From positions 5,022,001 through 5,086,000 of the forward strand of contig NZ_LT607751.1 in assembly GCF_900090305.1 (NCBI RefSeq): 64,000 bases of DNA, given 5' to 3'. The DNA comes from Micromonospora siamensis (lineage in GTDB: Bacteria > Actinomycetota > Actinomycetes > Mycobacteriales > Micromonosporaceae). Shown in pieces: positions 1-6,837 of this stretch. The notes beneath the pieces were generated by a model. That model saw only the letters and a program-made list of their open reading frames with translations. It did no database searches and was not told the DNA's origin. Made by a program: the position numbers and the translations under genes. Positions within the stretch are counted from its first letter, which is position 1. The number at the start of each line of letters is the position of its first letter.

Positions 1-317
1 CGCTCTGGGCCTCGTTCGGGCACCCGACCGCCGCGGCGGTCGTGGTGACGCTGCTGCTCCTGCTCTACTCCGCTCCGCCGCTGCTGGCGGTGGCGGCGCT
101 GCTGGCCGGCGCGCCGGCCGTGGCCGGGGTCACCCTGGCCGCCTACCTGCTGGGAGTCGCCGGGCGGCTGGTCTGCGCCCGGGCCACCGGCGGCCGGGCG
201 TGGCCCGACGCGCTGGCACACCCCGTGTCGGTCGTGGTCCTCGGTTGGCTGACCGGGCGGTCGTACCATCTGCGGAAGCGGCGCCGCCTGTCCTGGCGTG
301 GCCGCCCCGTCACCTAG
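1..317 (+). CDS. C-terminal end of a membrane glycosyltransferase (family 2-like), partial
   Basis: The gene enters from the left edge; the visible frame starts at base 3 and stops at 315-317, giving about 104 residues. It is very hydrophobic, with two or three predicted membrane segments (for example LLLLLYSAPPLLAVAALLAG), followed by a basic tail containing SWRGRPVT. Family-2 glycosyltransferases with C-terminal membrane helices, often found beside carotenoid or polyprenol genes, commonly end in an SWRGR-type motif. That and the CrtI-like desaturase 10 bases downstream are the reasons for the call. The catalytic domain lies outside the window, so substrate and even family are inferred. The next gene's ribosome binding site overlaps this stop codon, so the two genes are probably co-transcribed. 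Confidence 0.5.
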   Translation, partial: LWASFGHPTAAAVVVTLLLLLYSAPPLLAVAALLAGAPAVAGVTLAAYLLGVAGRLVCARATGGRAWPDALAHPVSVVVLGWLTGRSYHLRKRRRLSWRGRPVT

Positions 318-327
318 GAGGAGCGGC

Positions 328-1815
328 ATGGCGCGGATCGTGGTCGTCGGCGCCGGGGTGGGTGGCCTGGCCACCGCCGCCCGGCTGGCCGCCACCGGGC
401 ACGAGGTGACCGTCCTGGAGCGGGCCGACACCGTCGGCGGCAAGCTCGGCCGGTACACCCACGACACGGCCGAGGGGTCGTTCCACTTCGACACCGGCCC
501 CAGCCTGCTCACCCTGCCGCAGGTCTTCCACGACCTGTTCGAGGCGACCGGCGCGAAGCTCGACGAATACCTCGACCTGTCACCGCTGGACCCGATCGTG
601 CGGCACGTCTTCCCCGACGGCGTCACCCTCGACTCGTGCGCCGACCCGGACGGGTTCGCCGCCCGGATCGGCGCCGCGCTCGGCGAACGCCCCGCCGCCG
701 ACTGGCGGCGGCTGTGGCAGCGCGCCGCCCGGGTGTGGGCGGCCTCCGAGCGAGACATCCTGCGCCGCACCGTCGACTCGCCGCGCGACCTGGCCGCGCT
801 GGCCTGGCGGCTGGGTGACCTGGCCGCCATCGCCCCCGGGCGTACGCTGCGCGGGCTGGGCCGCGGTCACCTGTCCGACCCGCGGCTGCGGATGCTGCTC
901 GACCGGTACGCCACCTACACCGGCGCCGACCCGCGCCGTGCCCCGGCCGCCCTGGTCGCCGTCCCCTACGCGGAGCTGGCGTACGGCGGCTGGTACCTGC
1001 GCGGCGGGCTGGGCACGCTCGCCGACGCGCTGCTCACCCGCTGCCGGGACCTGGGGGTGGTGGTCCGCACCGGCGCCACGGTCACCCGGATCGACGCCGC
1101 CGGCGGCCGGGTGCACGGGGTACGCGTCGCCGGGACCGCCGCCCCGATCCCCGCCGACGTGGTGGTGGCCAACTGCGACGCGCTCACCCTCTACCGTGAC
1201 CTGCTGCCGCACCCGCGCCGGCTGGCCGCGCTGACCGACCGCAGCCTCGCCGGGTTCGTGCTGCTGCTCGGCGTACGCGGCGAGTCCGGGCTGGCCCACC
1301 ACAACGTCTTCTTCCCGCGCGACTACGACGCCGAGTTCGACGCCGTCTTCGGCGCACCGGGCCGGGGGGTGCGCGCCCGGCCGGCGCTGGACCCGACGGT
1401 CTTCGTCACCGTGGCCGACGACCCGATGGTCCGCCCCGCCGGGCACGAGGCGTGGTTCGTGCTGGTCAACGCGGCCCGCCACGGCACCGCCGCCGGGGCG
1501 GTGGACTGGCGCCGGCCGGGACTGGCCGACGCGTACGCCGACCGGATCCTGGACGTGCTCGCCGAACGGGGCGTGGACGTGCGGGACCGGCTGCTGTTCC
1601 GCGAGGTACGCACCCCGGCGGACCTGGCCACCACCACCGCCGCCCCCGGCGGGTCGATCTACGGCACCGCCGGTGGGCTGCTCCGCCCGGCGAACCGGGG
1701 GCCGGCGCACGGGCTGTGGCTGGTGGGCGGCTCCAGCCACCCGGGCGGCGGGCTGCCGATGGTCACCCTCTCCGCCCAGATCGTCGCCGACGAGATCGGC
1801 CCCGCCTGGGACTGA
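328..1815 (+). CDS. CrtI-family FAD-dependent desaturase/oxidoreductase (phytoene desaturase-like)
   Basis: A 495-residue flavoprotein. The N-terminus carries the dinucleotide-binding motif VVGAGVGGLATAARLA followed by VTVLERADTVGGKLG, and the C-terminus has the CrtI-type FAD-binding segment GLWLVGGSSHPGGGLPMV. Length and both motifs match phytoene desaturases and related carotenoid or polyprenyl oxidoreductases, which introduce double bonds into C30-C40 isoprenoids at the membrane. The ATG at 328 is chosen because AGGAGG at 316-321 is well spaced; longer in-frame starts would run into the upstream gene. It follows the membrane glycosyltransferase by 10 bases, so the pair may modify one lipid, perhaps a glycosylated carotenoid. 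The exact substrate cannot be read from the sequence, and related retinol-saturase-like enzymes share the same signatures. Confidence 0.8.
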   Translation: MARIVVVGAGVGGLATAARLAATGHEVTVLERADTVGGKLGRYTHDTAEGSFHFDTGPSLLTLPQVFHDLFEATGAKLDEYLDLSPLDPIVRHVFPDGVTLDSCADPDGFAARIGAALGERPAADWRRLWQRAARVWAASERDILRRTVDSPRDLAALAWRLGDLAAIAPGRTLRGLGRGHLSDPRLRMLLDRYATYTGADPRRAPAALVAVPYAELAYGGWYLRGGLGTLADALLTRCRDLGVVVRTGATVTRIDAAGGRVHGVRVAGTAAPIPADVVVANCDALTLYRDLLPHPRRLAALTDRSLAGFVLLLGVRGESGLAHHNVFFPRDYDAEFDAVFGAPGRGVRARPALDPTVFVTVADDPMVRPAGHEAWFVLVNAARHGTAAGAVDWRRPGLADAYADRILDVLAERGVDVRDRLLFREVRTPADLATTTAAPGGSIYGTAGGLLRPANRGPAHGLWLVGGSSHPGGGLPMVTLSAQIVADEIGPAWD

Positions 1816-1830
1816 GGGAGGGCCGGCCGG

Positions 1831-2520
1831 TCAGCCGGCGTCGATCAGGGCCCGGCGGACGGCCGACAGGAGCTGGCCCAGCCCGAAGCCGGCCAGCAGC
1901 ACCCAGACGGCGGTCGCCATGGTCATCGTGCCGGCGGTCAGGTCCGGGTCGATCAGGCCGCTCACCCCGGCCAGCAGCAGCCCCACCAGGGCCACGCAGA
2001 CCCGGGTGGGCCGCTCCCCCACGGTGACCGCGCCCAGCTCCCGCATCCCGGCGGCGACCGCCCGGGCGCGGACGTACTCGTGCAGCCAGGACAGCGCGCC
2101 ACCCGCGACGACCAGCGCACCCGGCGCCCCCACCAGCCAGAACGCGGTCAGCCAGGCCACCTCGCCGAGCCGGTCGGCCAACGAGTCGTAGACGTAGCCG
2201 AGTCGGGTGGTCCGGGCGGTGGCCACCGCGACGGCGCCGTCCACACTGTCCGCCACGGCGGCGGCCAACACGAACAGCGCGCCCAGGATCGGCCCGTTGC
2301 CCGGCCGTACGGCGAACAGCGGTACGCAGAAGCAGAGCAGCACCCCGGCCACGGTCACCGCGGTCGGGGTGACCCGCAGCCGGCCCAGGATGAAGCCCAC
2401 GTGGTACGCGAAGCGCAGCCAGGCGCGGACCACCGGCGCCGCCACCCGCGGATCGAAACCGCCGTGCAACCGGGCCCAGGCGGTGGCGTACTCGTCCCAG
2501 CTCAGTTGTGTCCCCACCAC
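1831..2520 (-). CDS. CDP-alcohol phosphatidyltransferase family membrane protein
   Basis: A 229-residue protein with about six hydrophobic segments. CDP-alcohol phosphatidyltransferases exchange CMP of a CDP-alcohol (usually CDP-diacylglycerol) for an alcohol acceptor in phospholipid synthesis at the membrane. The family motif is DxxDGxxAR(x8)GxxxDxxxD. Here the segment reads DSVDGAVAV, then eight residues, then GYVYDSLAD: all four metal-binding aspartates and both glycines are present, but the arginine is valine. The acceptor (inositol phosphate, glycerol phosphate or another alcohol) cannot be inferred. The start used is GTG at 2520; a second GTG follows directly. It is convergent with the desaturase, with only 15 bases between stops, and lies downstream of metF on the same strand. 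Confidence 0.8.
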   Translation of the reverse strand: MVGTQLSWDEYATAWARLHGGFDPRVAAPVVRAWLRFAYHVGFILGRLRVTPTAVTVAGVLLCFCVPLFAVRPGNGPILGALFVLAAAVADSVDGAVAVATARTTRLGYVYDSLADRLGEVAWLTAFWLVGAPGALVVAGGALSWLHEYVRARAVAAGMRELGAVTVGERPTRVCVALVGLLLAGVSGLIDPDLTAGTMTMATAVWVLLAGFGLGQLLSAVRRALIDAG

Positions 2521-2563
2521 CGGTCAACCGTCGCAGCAGGCTCCAGGTGTCGCGCAGCCGGGG

Positions 2564-3481
2564 TCACACCCGCGCGCCGGCCTGGAGGTGCTGCCACACC
2601 TCGCGGGTCGCGGTGGAGCGGTTGAGGGTGATGAAGTGGATGCCCGGCACGCCCTCGTCGAGCAGCCGCCCGCACATCTCGCTGGCCTGCTCGACGCCGA
2701 GCTGCCGGACCGCCTCCGGGTCGTCGGCGACCTTGGCGAACCGTTCGGCCAGGGCGGTCGGGAACGGCGCCCCGGACAGCTGCACCGACCGCTCGATCGT
2801 GCCCAGCTGGGTCACCGGCATCACCCCGGCCAGGATCGGGGTGTCGCAGCCGGCGGCGGCGACCCGGTCCCGCAGCCGCAGGTAGTCGTCGGCGTCGAAG
2901 AACATCTGGGTGATCGCGAACTCGGCGCCGGCCCGGCACTTGCGGACGAAGTGCGCGGTGTCGCTGGCCACGTCGGCCGACCGGGGGTGTTTGTACGGGA
3001 AGGCGGCCACGCCGACGCTGAAGTCCCCCGCGTCGCGGACCAGCCGGACCAGGTCCTCGGCGTAGCGCACGCCCTCGGGGTGGGCGACCCACTCACCGCC
3101 CGGGTCGCCCGGCGGGTCGCCCCGCACGGCGAGCACGTTGCGCACGCCCACACCGGCCAGCCGGCCGACCACGTTGCGCAGCTCGGCGACGGAGTGGTTG
3201 ACCGCGGTCAGGTGGGCCATCGGCAGCAGGGTGGTCTCGGTGGCGATCCGCTCGGTGACCGCGACCGTGGTGTCCCGGGTCGAGCCGCCCGCGCCGTAGG
3301 TGATCGACACGAACGACGGCCGCAGCGACTCCAGCTCGCGGATCGCCTGCCAGAGCAGCCGCTCGCCCTGCGCCGTCTTGGGCGGGAAGAACTCGAAGGA
3401 GAAGGTCGGCTGACCGGCGCGGATCAGCTCCCCGATCGCCGGCTGGGGATTGGGGAGGACGGAGGGAAGACCGAGCGCCAC
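2564..3481 (-). CDS. metF: 5,10-methylenetetrahydrofolate reductase
   Basis: A 305-residue TIM-barrel flavoenzyme that reduces 5,10-methylene-THF to 5-methyl-THF, supplying methyl groups for methionine synthesis. Diagnostic segments are FSFEFFPPK near the N-terminus, the catalytic glutamate in that motif, SITYGAGGS, LAVRGDPPGD and the FAD-contacting ITQMFFDAD. The length matches the bacterial enzyme without a regulatory C-terminal domain. The start is GTG at 3481: a TAGAGT hexamer ends 6 bases upstream and there is no Shine-Dalgarno sequence, so the message is probably leaderless. In M. tuberculosis a MetF-like gene (Rv2172c) lies beside polyprenyl synthetase and pknL genes, and the same neighbourhood is seen here. 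Confidence 0.93.
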   Translation of the reverse strand: MALGLPSVLPNPQPAIGELIRAGQPTFSFEFFPPKTAQGERLLWQAIRELESLRPSFVSITYGAGGSTRDTTVAVTERIATETTLLPMAHLTAVNHSVAELRNVVGRLAGVGVRNVLAVRGDPPGDPGGEWVAHPEGVRYAEDLVRLVRDAGDFSVGVAAFPYKHPRSADVASDTAHFVRKCRAGAEFAITQMFFDADDYLRLRDRVAAAGCDTPILAGVMPVTQLGTIERSVQLSGAPFPTALAERFAKVADDPEAVRQLGVEQASEMCGRLLDEGVPGIHFITLNRSTATREVWQHLQAGARV

Positions 3482-3487
3482 GTTCCG

Positions 3488-3493
3488 ACTCTA
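3488..3493 (-). promoter_or_regulatory. -10 element of a leaderless metF promoter
   Basis: On the minus strand TAGAGT is followed by 6 bases and then the metF GTG. TAnnnT at this distance places the transcription start on or next to the start codon. No -35 hexamer is obvious. Confidence 0.5.
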
Positions 3494-3720
3494 GCGGGCC
3501 GCGGCCGGCCCGCCGGCGATCTTCCCACCGGGTGGAGCGCCCGGCGTGGCGACGGAAGCGTCGTACCCCCGGGATATGAATGGTCCAGCGCGGGTGGCGG
3601 TGGTCGCGGGACCACGGTCACGGGGGCCCGCGCGGGGGTCAGCACCGATGAGGCGACGTGCGTCCCGTCCCACCCGGGACGGCCGGGTCGCCCGCCGCGC
3701 CGACGCCTTCCGGAGGACCG

Positions 3721-5061
3721 ATGACCCCGCCCCCGCTCGGCACGCTGCTGGCCCGGCTGCGGCACCGCCGTGGCTGGAGCCAGCAGCGGCTGGCCGCCGA
3801 GCTCTGCGCCGCCGCCGGCGTTTCCACGCTCACCCGGCACGAGGTCTCCCGCTGGGAGCGGCAGCTCCGCCTGCCCGGCGACTTCTGGCTGGGCTGGCTG
3901 GCTGTCGTCCTCGCGGTGCCGGCCGGCCTGCTCGCCGACGCCGCCGCCCGGGACCGCCATCGTGGGGCGGCGCCGGGGCCAGCCACCGGCTCCCGCCCGC
4001 GGGCGGCGCTGATCGCCGTGGCACACCGCTGGTCGGCCGATCCGCACGGTGGGCTCCTCGCCGCCCCGACCGCCGCGCAGCTGTCCGGGCTGCCGGTCGG
4101 TGCGACGCCGGACCGGGTGGGGCCGCTGGCCGAGCTGCGCCGGCTCGACGACCTGGTGGGCGGCGCGGACCTGGCCCCGGCCGGGGCGTACCGGCTGGGT
4201 CGGGTGGTGCGCCGGTTCTCGGCGGCGGGGCCGGCCGACCGCCGCCGGCTGCTCCCGGCGTTGGCCGAGTCGGCGCAGCTGTGCGGCTGGCTGGCGGCCG
4301 ACGCGGGCGATGCGGCCGGGGCGCTCGGCGCGTACCGGCTGGGCCTGCGGGCGGCCGCGGCGGCCGGCGACCCGGAGCTCGGCGGGCACGTGCTCGCCTC
4401 GGCCAGCCACCTGCTGGCCGGGGCCGGTGATCCGCAGGGGGCGCTGCTGCTGGCCCGGCTGGGTTACGCCGGGGCCCGGCGGGCGGCCAGTCCGGGGCTG
4501 CGCGCCCTGCTGCTGCACCGGGTGGCGCTGGCCGCCGCGCTCGGCGGCCGGCACCGCGTGGCCGGCGCCGCGCTGGCGGCGGCCGGCCGCGCCGCCGACG
4601 CACCGGAGCCGGGCCGGGAGCCGCCGTGGCTGTACTGGCTCGACGGCGCGGAGCTGGCCGCGATGACCGGGCGGACGCTGGTGGCGCTGGGCCGGCCCGG
4701 CCCCGCCGAGCCGCTGTTGCGGGCCGCCGCCCGCCGGGCGGGACGGCCCCGCACCGCGGCCGTCTACGGCGCCTGGCTGGCCCGCGGCCACCTCGAGGCC
4801 GGTGAGGTGGAGCAGGCCTGCGCGGTGGCCGGCGCCGCGCTGCTCGACGCCGTCCGCGCCGGGTCGCCGCGGGCCGTCGGGCAGCTGACCGAGGTACGCC
4901 GCCGGCTGGCCGACCACCCCGACTCCCCGGCGGTACGCCGCTACGGCGCGCTCGTGGCCGCGGTCCGGCCGTGGCTGCCGCGGGGCGGGCCGACCGGTCG
5001 GCCGGGTCCGCGTCGTCCCCAGGGCGGCCCACCCCGGCCGACGCGCCGACCCGGCGGGTGA
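3721..5061 (+). CDS. XRE-type helix-turn-helix regulator with helical-repeat C-terminus
   Basis: A 446-residue protein. Residues 5-60 form a Cro/C1-type helix-turn-helix (LGTLLARLRHRRGWSQQRL, then TRHEVSRWERQLRLP). The remainder is an alanine-rich run of amphipathic helices with TPR-like spacing (for example DAAGALGAYRLGLRAAAAAG), as in actinobacterial regulators that pair an XRE domain with tetratricopeptide-like repeats for ligand or peptide sensing. The C-terminal 30 residues are proline/arginine-rich and probably disordered. ATG at 3721 follows GGAGGACCG; longer in-frame starts would add low-complexity sequence before the DNA-binding domain. It sits 34 bases before the polyprenyl synthase, which appears to have its own promoter. 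Its target is unknown; regulation of a neighbour is only a guess. Confidence 0.7.
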   Translation: MTPPPLGTLLARLRHRRGWSQQRLAAELCAAAGVSTLTRHEVSRWERQLRLPGDFWLGWLAVVLAVPAGLLADAAARDRHRGAAPGPATGSRPRAALIAVAHRWSADPHGGLLAAPTAAQLSGLPVGATPDRVGPLAELRRLDDLVGGADLAPAGAYRLGRVVRRFSAAGPADRRRLLPALAESAQLCGWLAADAGDAAGALGAYRLGLRAAAAAGDPELGGHVLASASHLLAGAGDPQGALLLARLGYAGARRAASPGLRALLLHRVALAAALGGRHRVAGAALAAAGRAADAPEPGREPPWLYWLDGAELAAMTGRTLVALGRPGPAEPLLRAAARRAGRPRTAAVYGAWLARGHLEAGEVEQACAVAGAALLDAVRAGSPRAVGQLTEVRRRLADHPDSPAVRRYGALVAAVRPWLPRGGPTGRPGPRRPQGGPPRPTRRPGG

Positions 5062-5083
5062 GGCGGCTCCGGCCGGGACCGGC

Positions 5084-5089
5084 TAGCGT
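5084..5089 (+). promoter_or_regulatory. -10 element of a leaderless polyprenyl synthase promoter
   Basis: TAGCGT, then 6 bases, then the GTG start at 5096, with no Shine-Dalgarno between. This supports leaderless transcription and the chosen start. Confidence 0.5.
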
Positions 5090-5095
5090 CGGGGC

Positions 5096-6178
5096 GTGAC
5101 CCACGCTGCTCCCGTCTCCCCCGTCGACCGCGCCGGCCTGCGCCAGCGGGTCGACAAGGCCCTGGCCGAGTTCCTGGCGCACCAGCGCTCCTGGATGAAC
5201 GGGGTGGACGACGCCCTGGCCCCGGTGGCGGAGGCAATCGAGCGGTTCGTGCTGGGCGGAGGCAAGCGGCTGCGCCCGGCCTTCGCCTACTGGGGATACC
5301 GGGGCGCCCGCGGGGTGGATTCCGACCAGGTGGTGAGCACCCTGGCCGCGCTGGAGTTCGTGCAGGCCAGCGCGCTGATCCACGACGACCTGATGGACCG
5401 TTCGGACACCCGGCGGGGGGAGCCCGCGGTGCACCGGCGGTTCGCGACCCGGCACCGCGGCGCCGGTTGGGGTGGCGACGCGGACGGCTTCGGCGACGCC
5501 GCGGCGATCCTCCTGGGCGACCTGTGCCTGGTCTGGTCGGACGAGCTGCTGCACTCCGCCGGGTTGGACCCGCGTACGGTGGCCCGGGCCCGGCCGGTCT
5601 TCGACGAGATGCGCACCGAGGTCACCGTCGGGCAGTACCTCGACGTGCTGACCCAGGCGACCGGTGACTTCTCGCTGGAGCGGGCCGGCAAGGTGGCCCG
5701 TTACAAGTCGGCGAAGTACACGGTCGAGCGCCCGCTGCTGCTAGGCGCCGCGCTGGCCGACGCGCCGGCGGCGGTGCGGGACGCGTACTCGGCGTACGGG
5801 CTGCCGCTGGGTGAGGCGTTCCAGCTCCGCGACGATGTGCTCGGGGTCTTCGGGGACCCGGCGCAGACCGGCAAGCCGGCCGGGGACGACCTGCGGGAGG
5901 GGAAGCGGACGTACCTGGTGGCCGCGGCGGTCCAGGCGGCGGACGAGGCGGGCCGCGACCTGCTGCTCGGCGGGCTGGGCGATCCCGAGTTGGACGAGGC
6001 GGGGATCGCCCGGCTGCGGGAGCTGATCACCGCGACGGGCGCGCTGGACCGGACCGAGCAGCGGATCGCCGCGCTCACCGAGACCGCCCTGGCCGCCCTC
6101 GGCACGGTCGACCTGGACACCGAGGCCCGGCAGGCCCTGGTCGACCTGGCCATCGCCGCCACCCGCCGCACCGACTGA
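5096..6178 (+). CDS. Polyprenyl diphosphate synthase (geranylgeranyl-type)
   Basis: A 360-residue trans-isoprenyl diphosphate synthase that condenses isopentenyl diphosphate onto allylic primers, giving C20 or similar chains for carotenoids, quinones or lipids. The first aspartate-rich motif is LIHDDLMDRSDTRRG and the second is QLRDDVLGVFGD; the GGGKRLRP substrate-binding segment is also present. Length is typical of actinobacterial GGPP synthases such as M. tuberculosis IdsA2 (Rv2173), which occupies the same genomic neighbourhood. GTG at 5096 is supported by the leaderless-type hexamer just upstream. The CrtI-like desaturase 3.3 kb away could use its product. Product chain length cannot be settled by inspection. 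The gene ends before a strong hairpin shared with the convergent Rv2175c-like gene. Confidence 0.9.
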   Translation: MTHAAPVSPVDRAGLRQRVDKALAEFLAHQRSWMNGVDDALAPVAEAIERFVLGGGKRLRPAFAYWGYRGARGVDSDQVVSTLAALEFVQASALIHDDLMDRSDTRRGEPAVHRRFATRHRGAGWGGDADGFGDAAAILLGDLCLVWSDELLHSAGLDPRTVARARPVFDEMRTEVTVGQYLDVLTQATGDFSLERAGKVARYKSAKYTVERPLLLGAALADAPAAVRDAYSAYGLPLGEAFQLRDDVLGVFGDPAQTGKPAGDDLREGKRTYLVAAAVQAADEAGRDLLLGGLGDPELDEAGIARLRELITATGALDRTEQRIAALTETALAALGTVDLDTEARQALVDLAIAATRRTD

Positions 6179-6216
6179 CCCACCGCCCGCCACCGCCCCG
6201 CCAGCGCCCGGCCGCC

Positions 6217-6275
6217 GTTGATCATGAAGTTAGCGGCGATTCTGATCGAAAAGTGCCGCCAACTTCATGATCAAC
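6217..6275. repeat. Hairpin repeat, copy A, between convergent genes
   Basis: GTTGATCATGAAGTT at 6217-6231 is the exact reverse complement of AACTTCATGATCAAC at 6261-6275. After one mismatch the stem continues for 5 more pairs (GCGGC/GCCGC). It lies between the convergent polyprenyl synthase and Rv2175c-like genes and probably acts as a bidirectional terminator. An element with identical outer arms occurs at 9725-9785 in the same type of position, so this is a dispersed repeat and not a one-off terminator. Confidence 0.85.
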
Positions 6276-6307
6276 GGGGTGGAAGGGGCCGGCCGGGGTG
6301 GGGTGGG

Positions 6308-6694
6308 TCAGAAGCCGAGGGCCTGGGCGCGGCGCTTGACCTCGCGGGCGTGGTCGCCGCCGAGGGTACGGGCCGGGGTGCCGCCCGAGAGGGTGTCGTC
6401 GGGCTGGTACAGCCAGCGCAGCGCCGCCTCGTCGTCGTAGCCGGCGTCGGTGAGCAGGGTCAGCACACCGGGCAGGTGCTTGAGCACCGTCTTGTTGGCC
6501 ACCAGGTCGGCCGGGATCCGGCGCACGCCGTCGCGCCGGACGGCGAGCAGCTCACCGTCCCGGATCATCTGGTGCACCTTGCTGATCGACACGTCGAGGC
6601 GCTCGGCGACGTCGGGCAGGGTGAGCCAGTCGGCCGGGTCGGTCGGGCCGGCGAGGTCGGTGCCGGGAGCCTGGTCGGCGAAGGAATCGGTCAC
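6308..6694 (-). CDS. Rv2175c-family winged helix-turn-helix DNA-binding protein
   Basis: A 128-residue protein. After a short flexible N-terminus rich in Asp, Pro and Thr, it has a winged-helix segment (WLTLPDVAERLDVSISKVHQ, then RDGELLAVRRDGVRRIP) and a C-terminal helical region with LTLLTDAGYDDEAALRWL. This matches mycobacterial Rv2175c, a DNA-binding substrate of the kinase PknL that is phosphorylated in its N-terminal tail. As in mycobacteria, it lies directly next to the pknL gene, here divergently. The start is taken as GTG at 6694; an upstream in-frame region has no similarity and overlaps the kinase promoter. Target DNA is unknown. Confidence 0.85.
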   Translation of the reverse strand: MTDSFADQAPGTDLAGPTDPADWLTLPDVAERLDVSISKVHQMIRDGELLAVRRDGVRRIPADLVANKTVLKHLPGVLTLLTDAGYDDEAALRWLYQPDDTLSGGTPARTLGGDHAREVKRRAQALGF

Positions 6695-6799
6695 CCGACC
6701 ACCCTGCCACGTCCGTCCGGCCCGGGCGTAGCGGCACCCCCCGTGGCCTGCGTGAGCGCGCCGGGGCAGGACGGCCGGACCACCGGCTGTAGCATCCTG

Positions 6800-6829
6800 T
6801 TCAACCTTCACCCTCCCGACACATAGACT
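6800..6829 (+). promoter_or_regulatory. Likely promoter of the PknL-type kinase gene
   Basis: TTCAAC at 6800-6805 and TAGACT at 6824-6829 are separated by 18 bases; the -10 ends 8 bases before the ATG at 6838, predicting a leaderless or near-leaderless transcript. There is no Shine-Dalgarno sequence before this ATG. Confidence 0.5.
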
Positions 6830-6837
6830 GCCTGCCG

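Noticed and set aside
580..1740. Long minus-strand frame opposite the CrtI-like gene
   Set aside because: Low-complexity Gly/Arg/Pro/Val composition and no family motifs; the plus-strand gene has clear FAD-binding motifs.
3830..5554. 574-codon minus-strand frame opposite the XRE regulator and polyprenyl synthase
   Set aside because: Arg/Pro-rich shadow that overlaps two well-supported genes.
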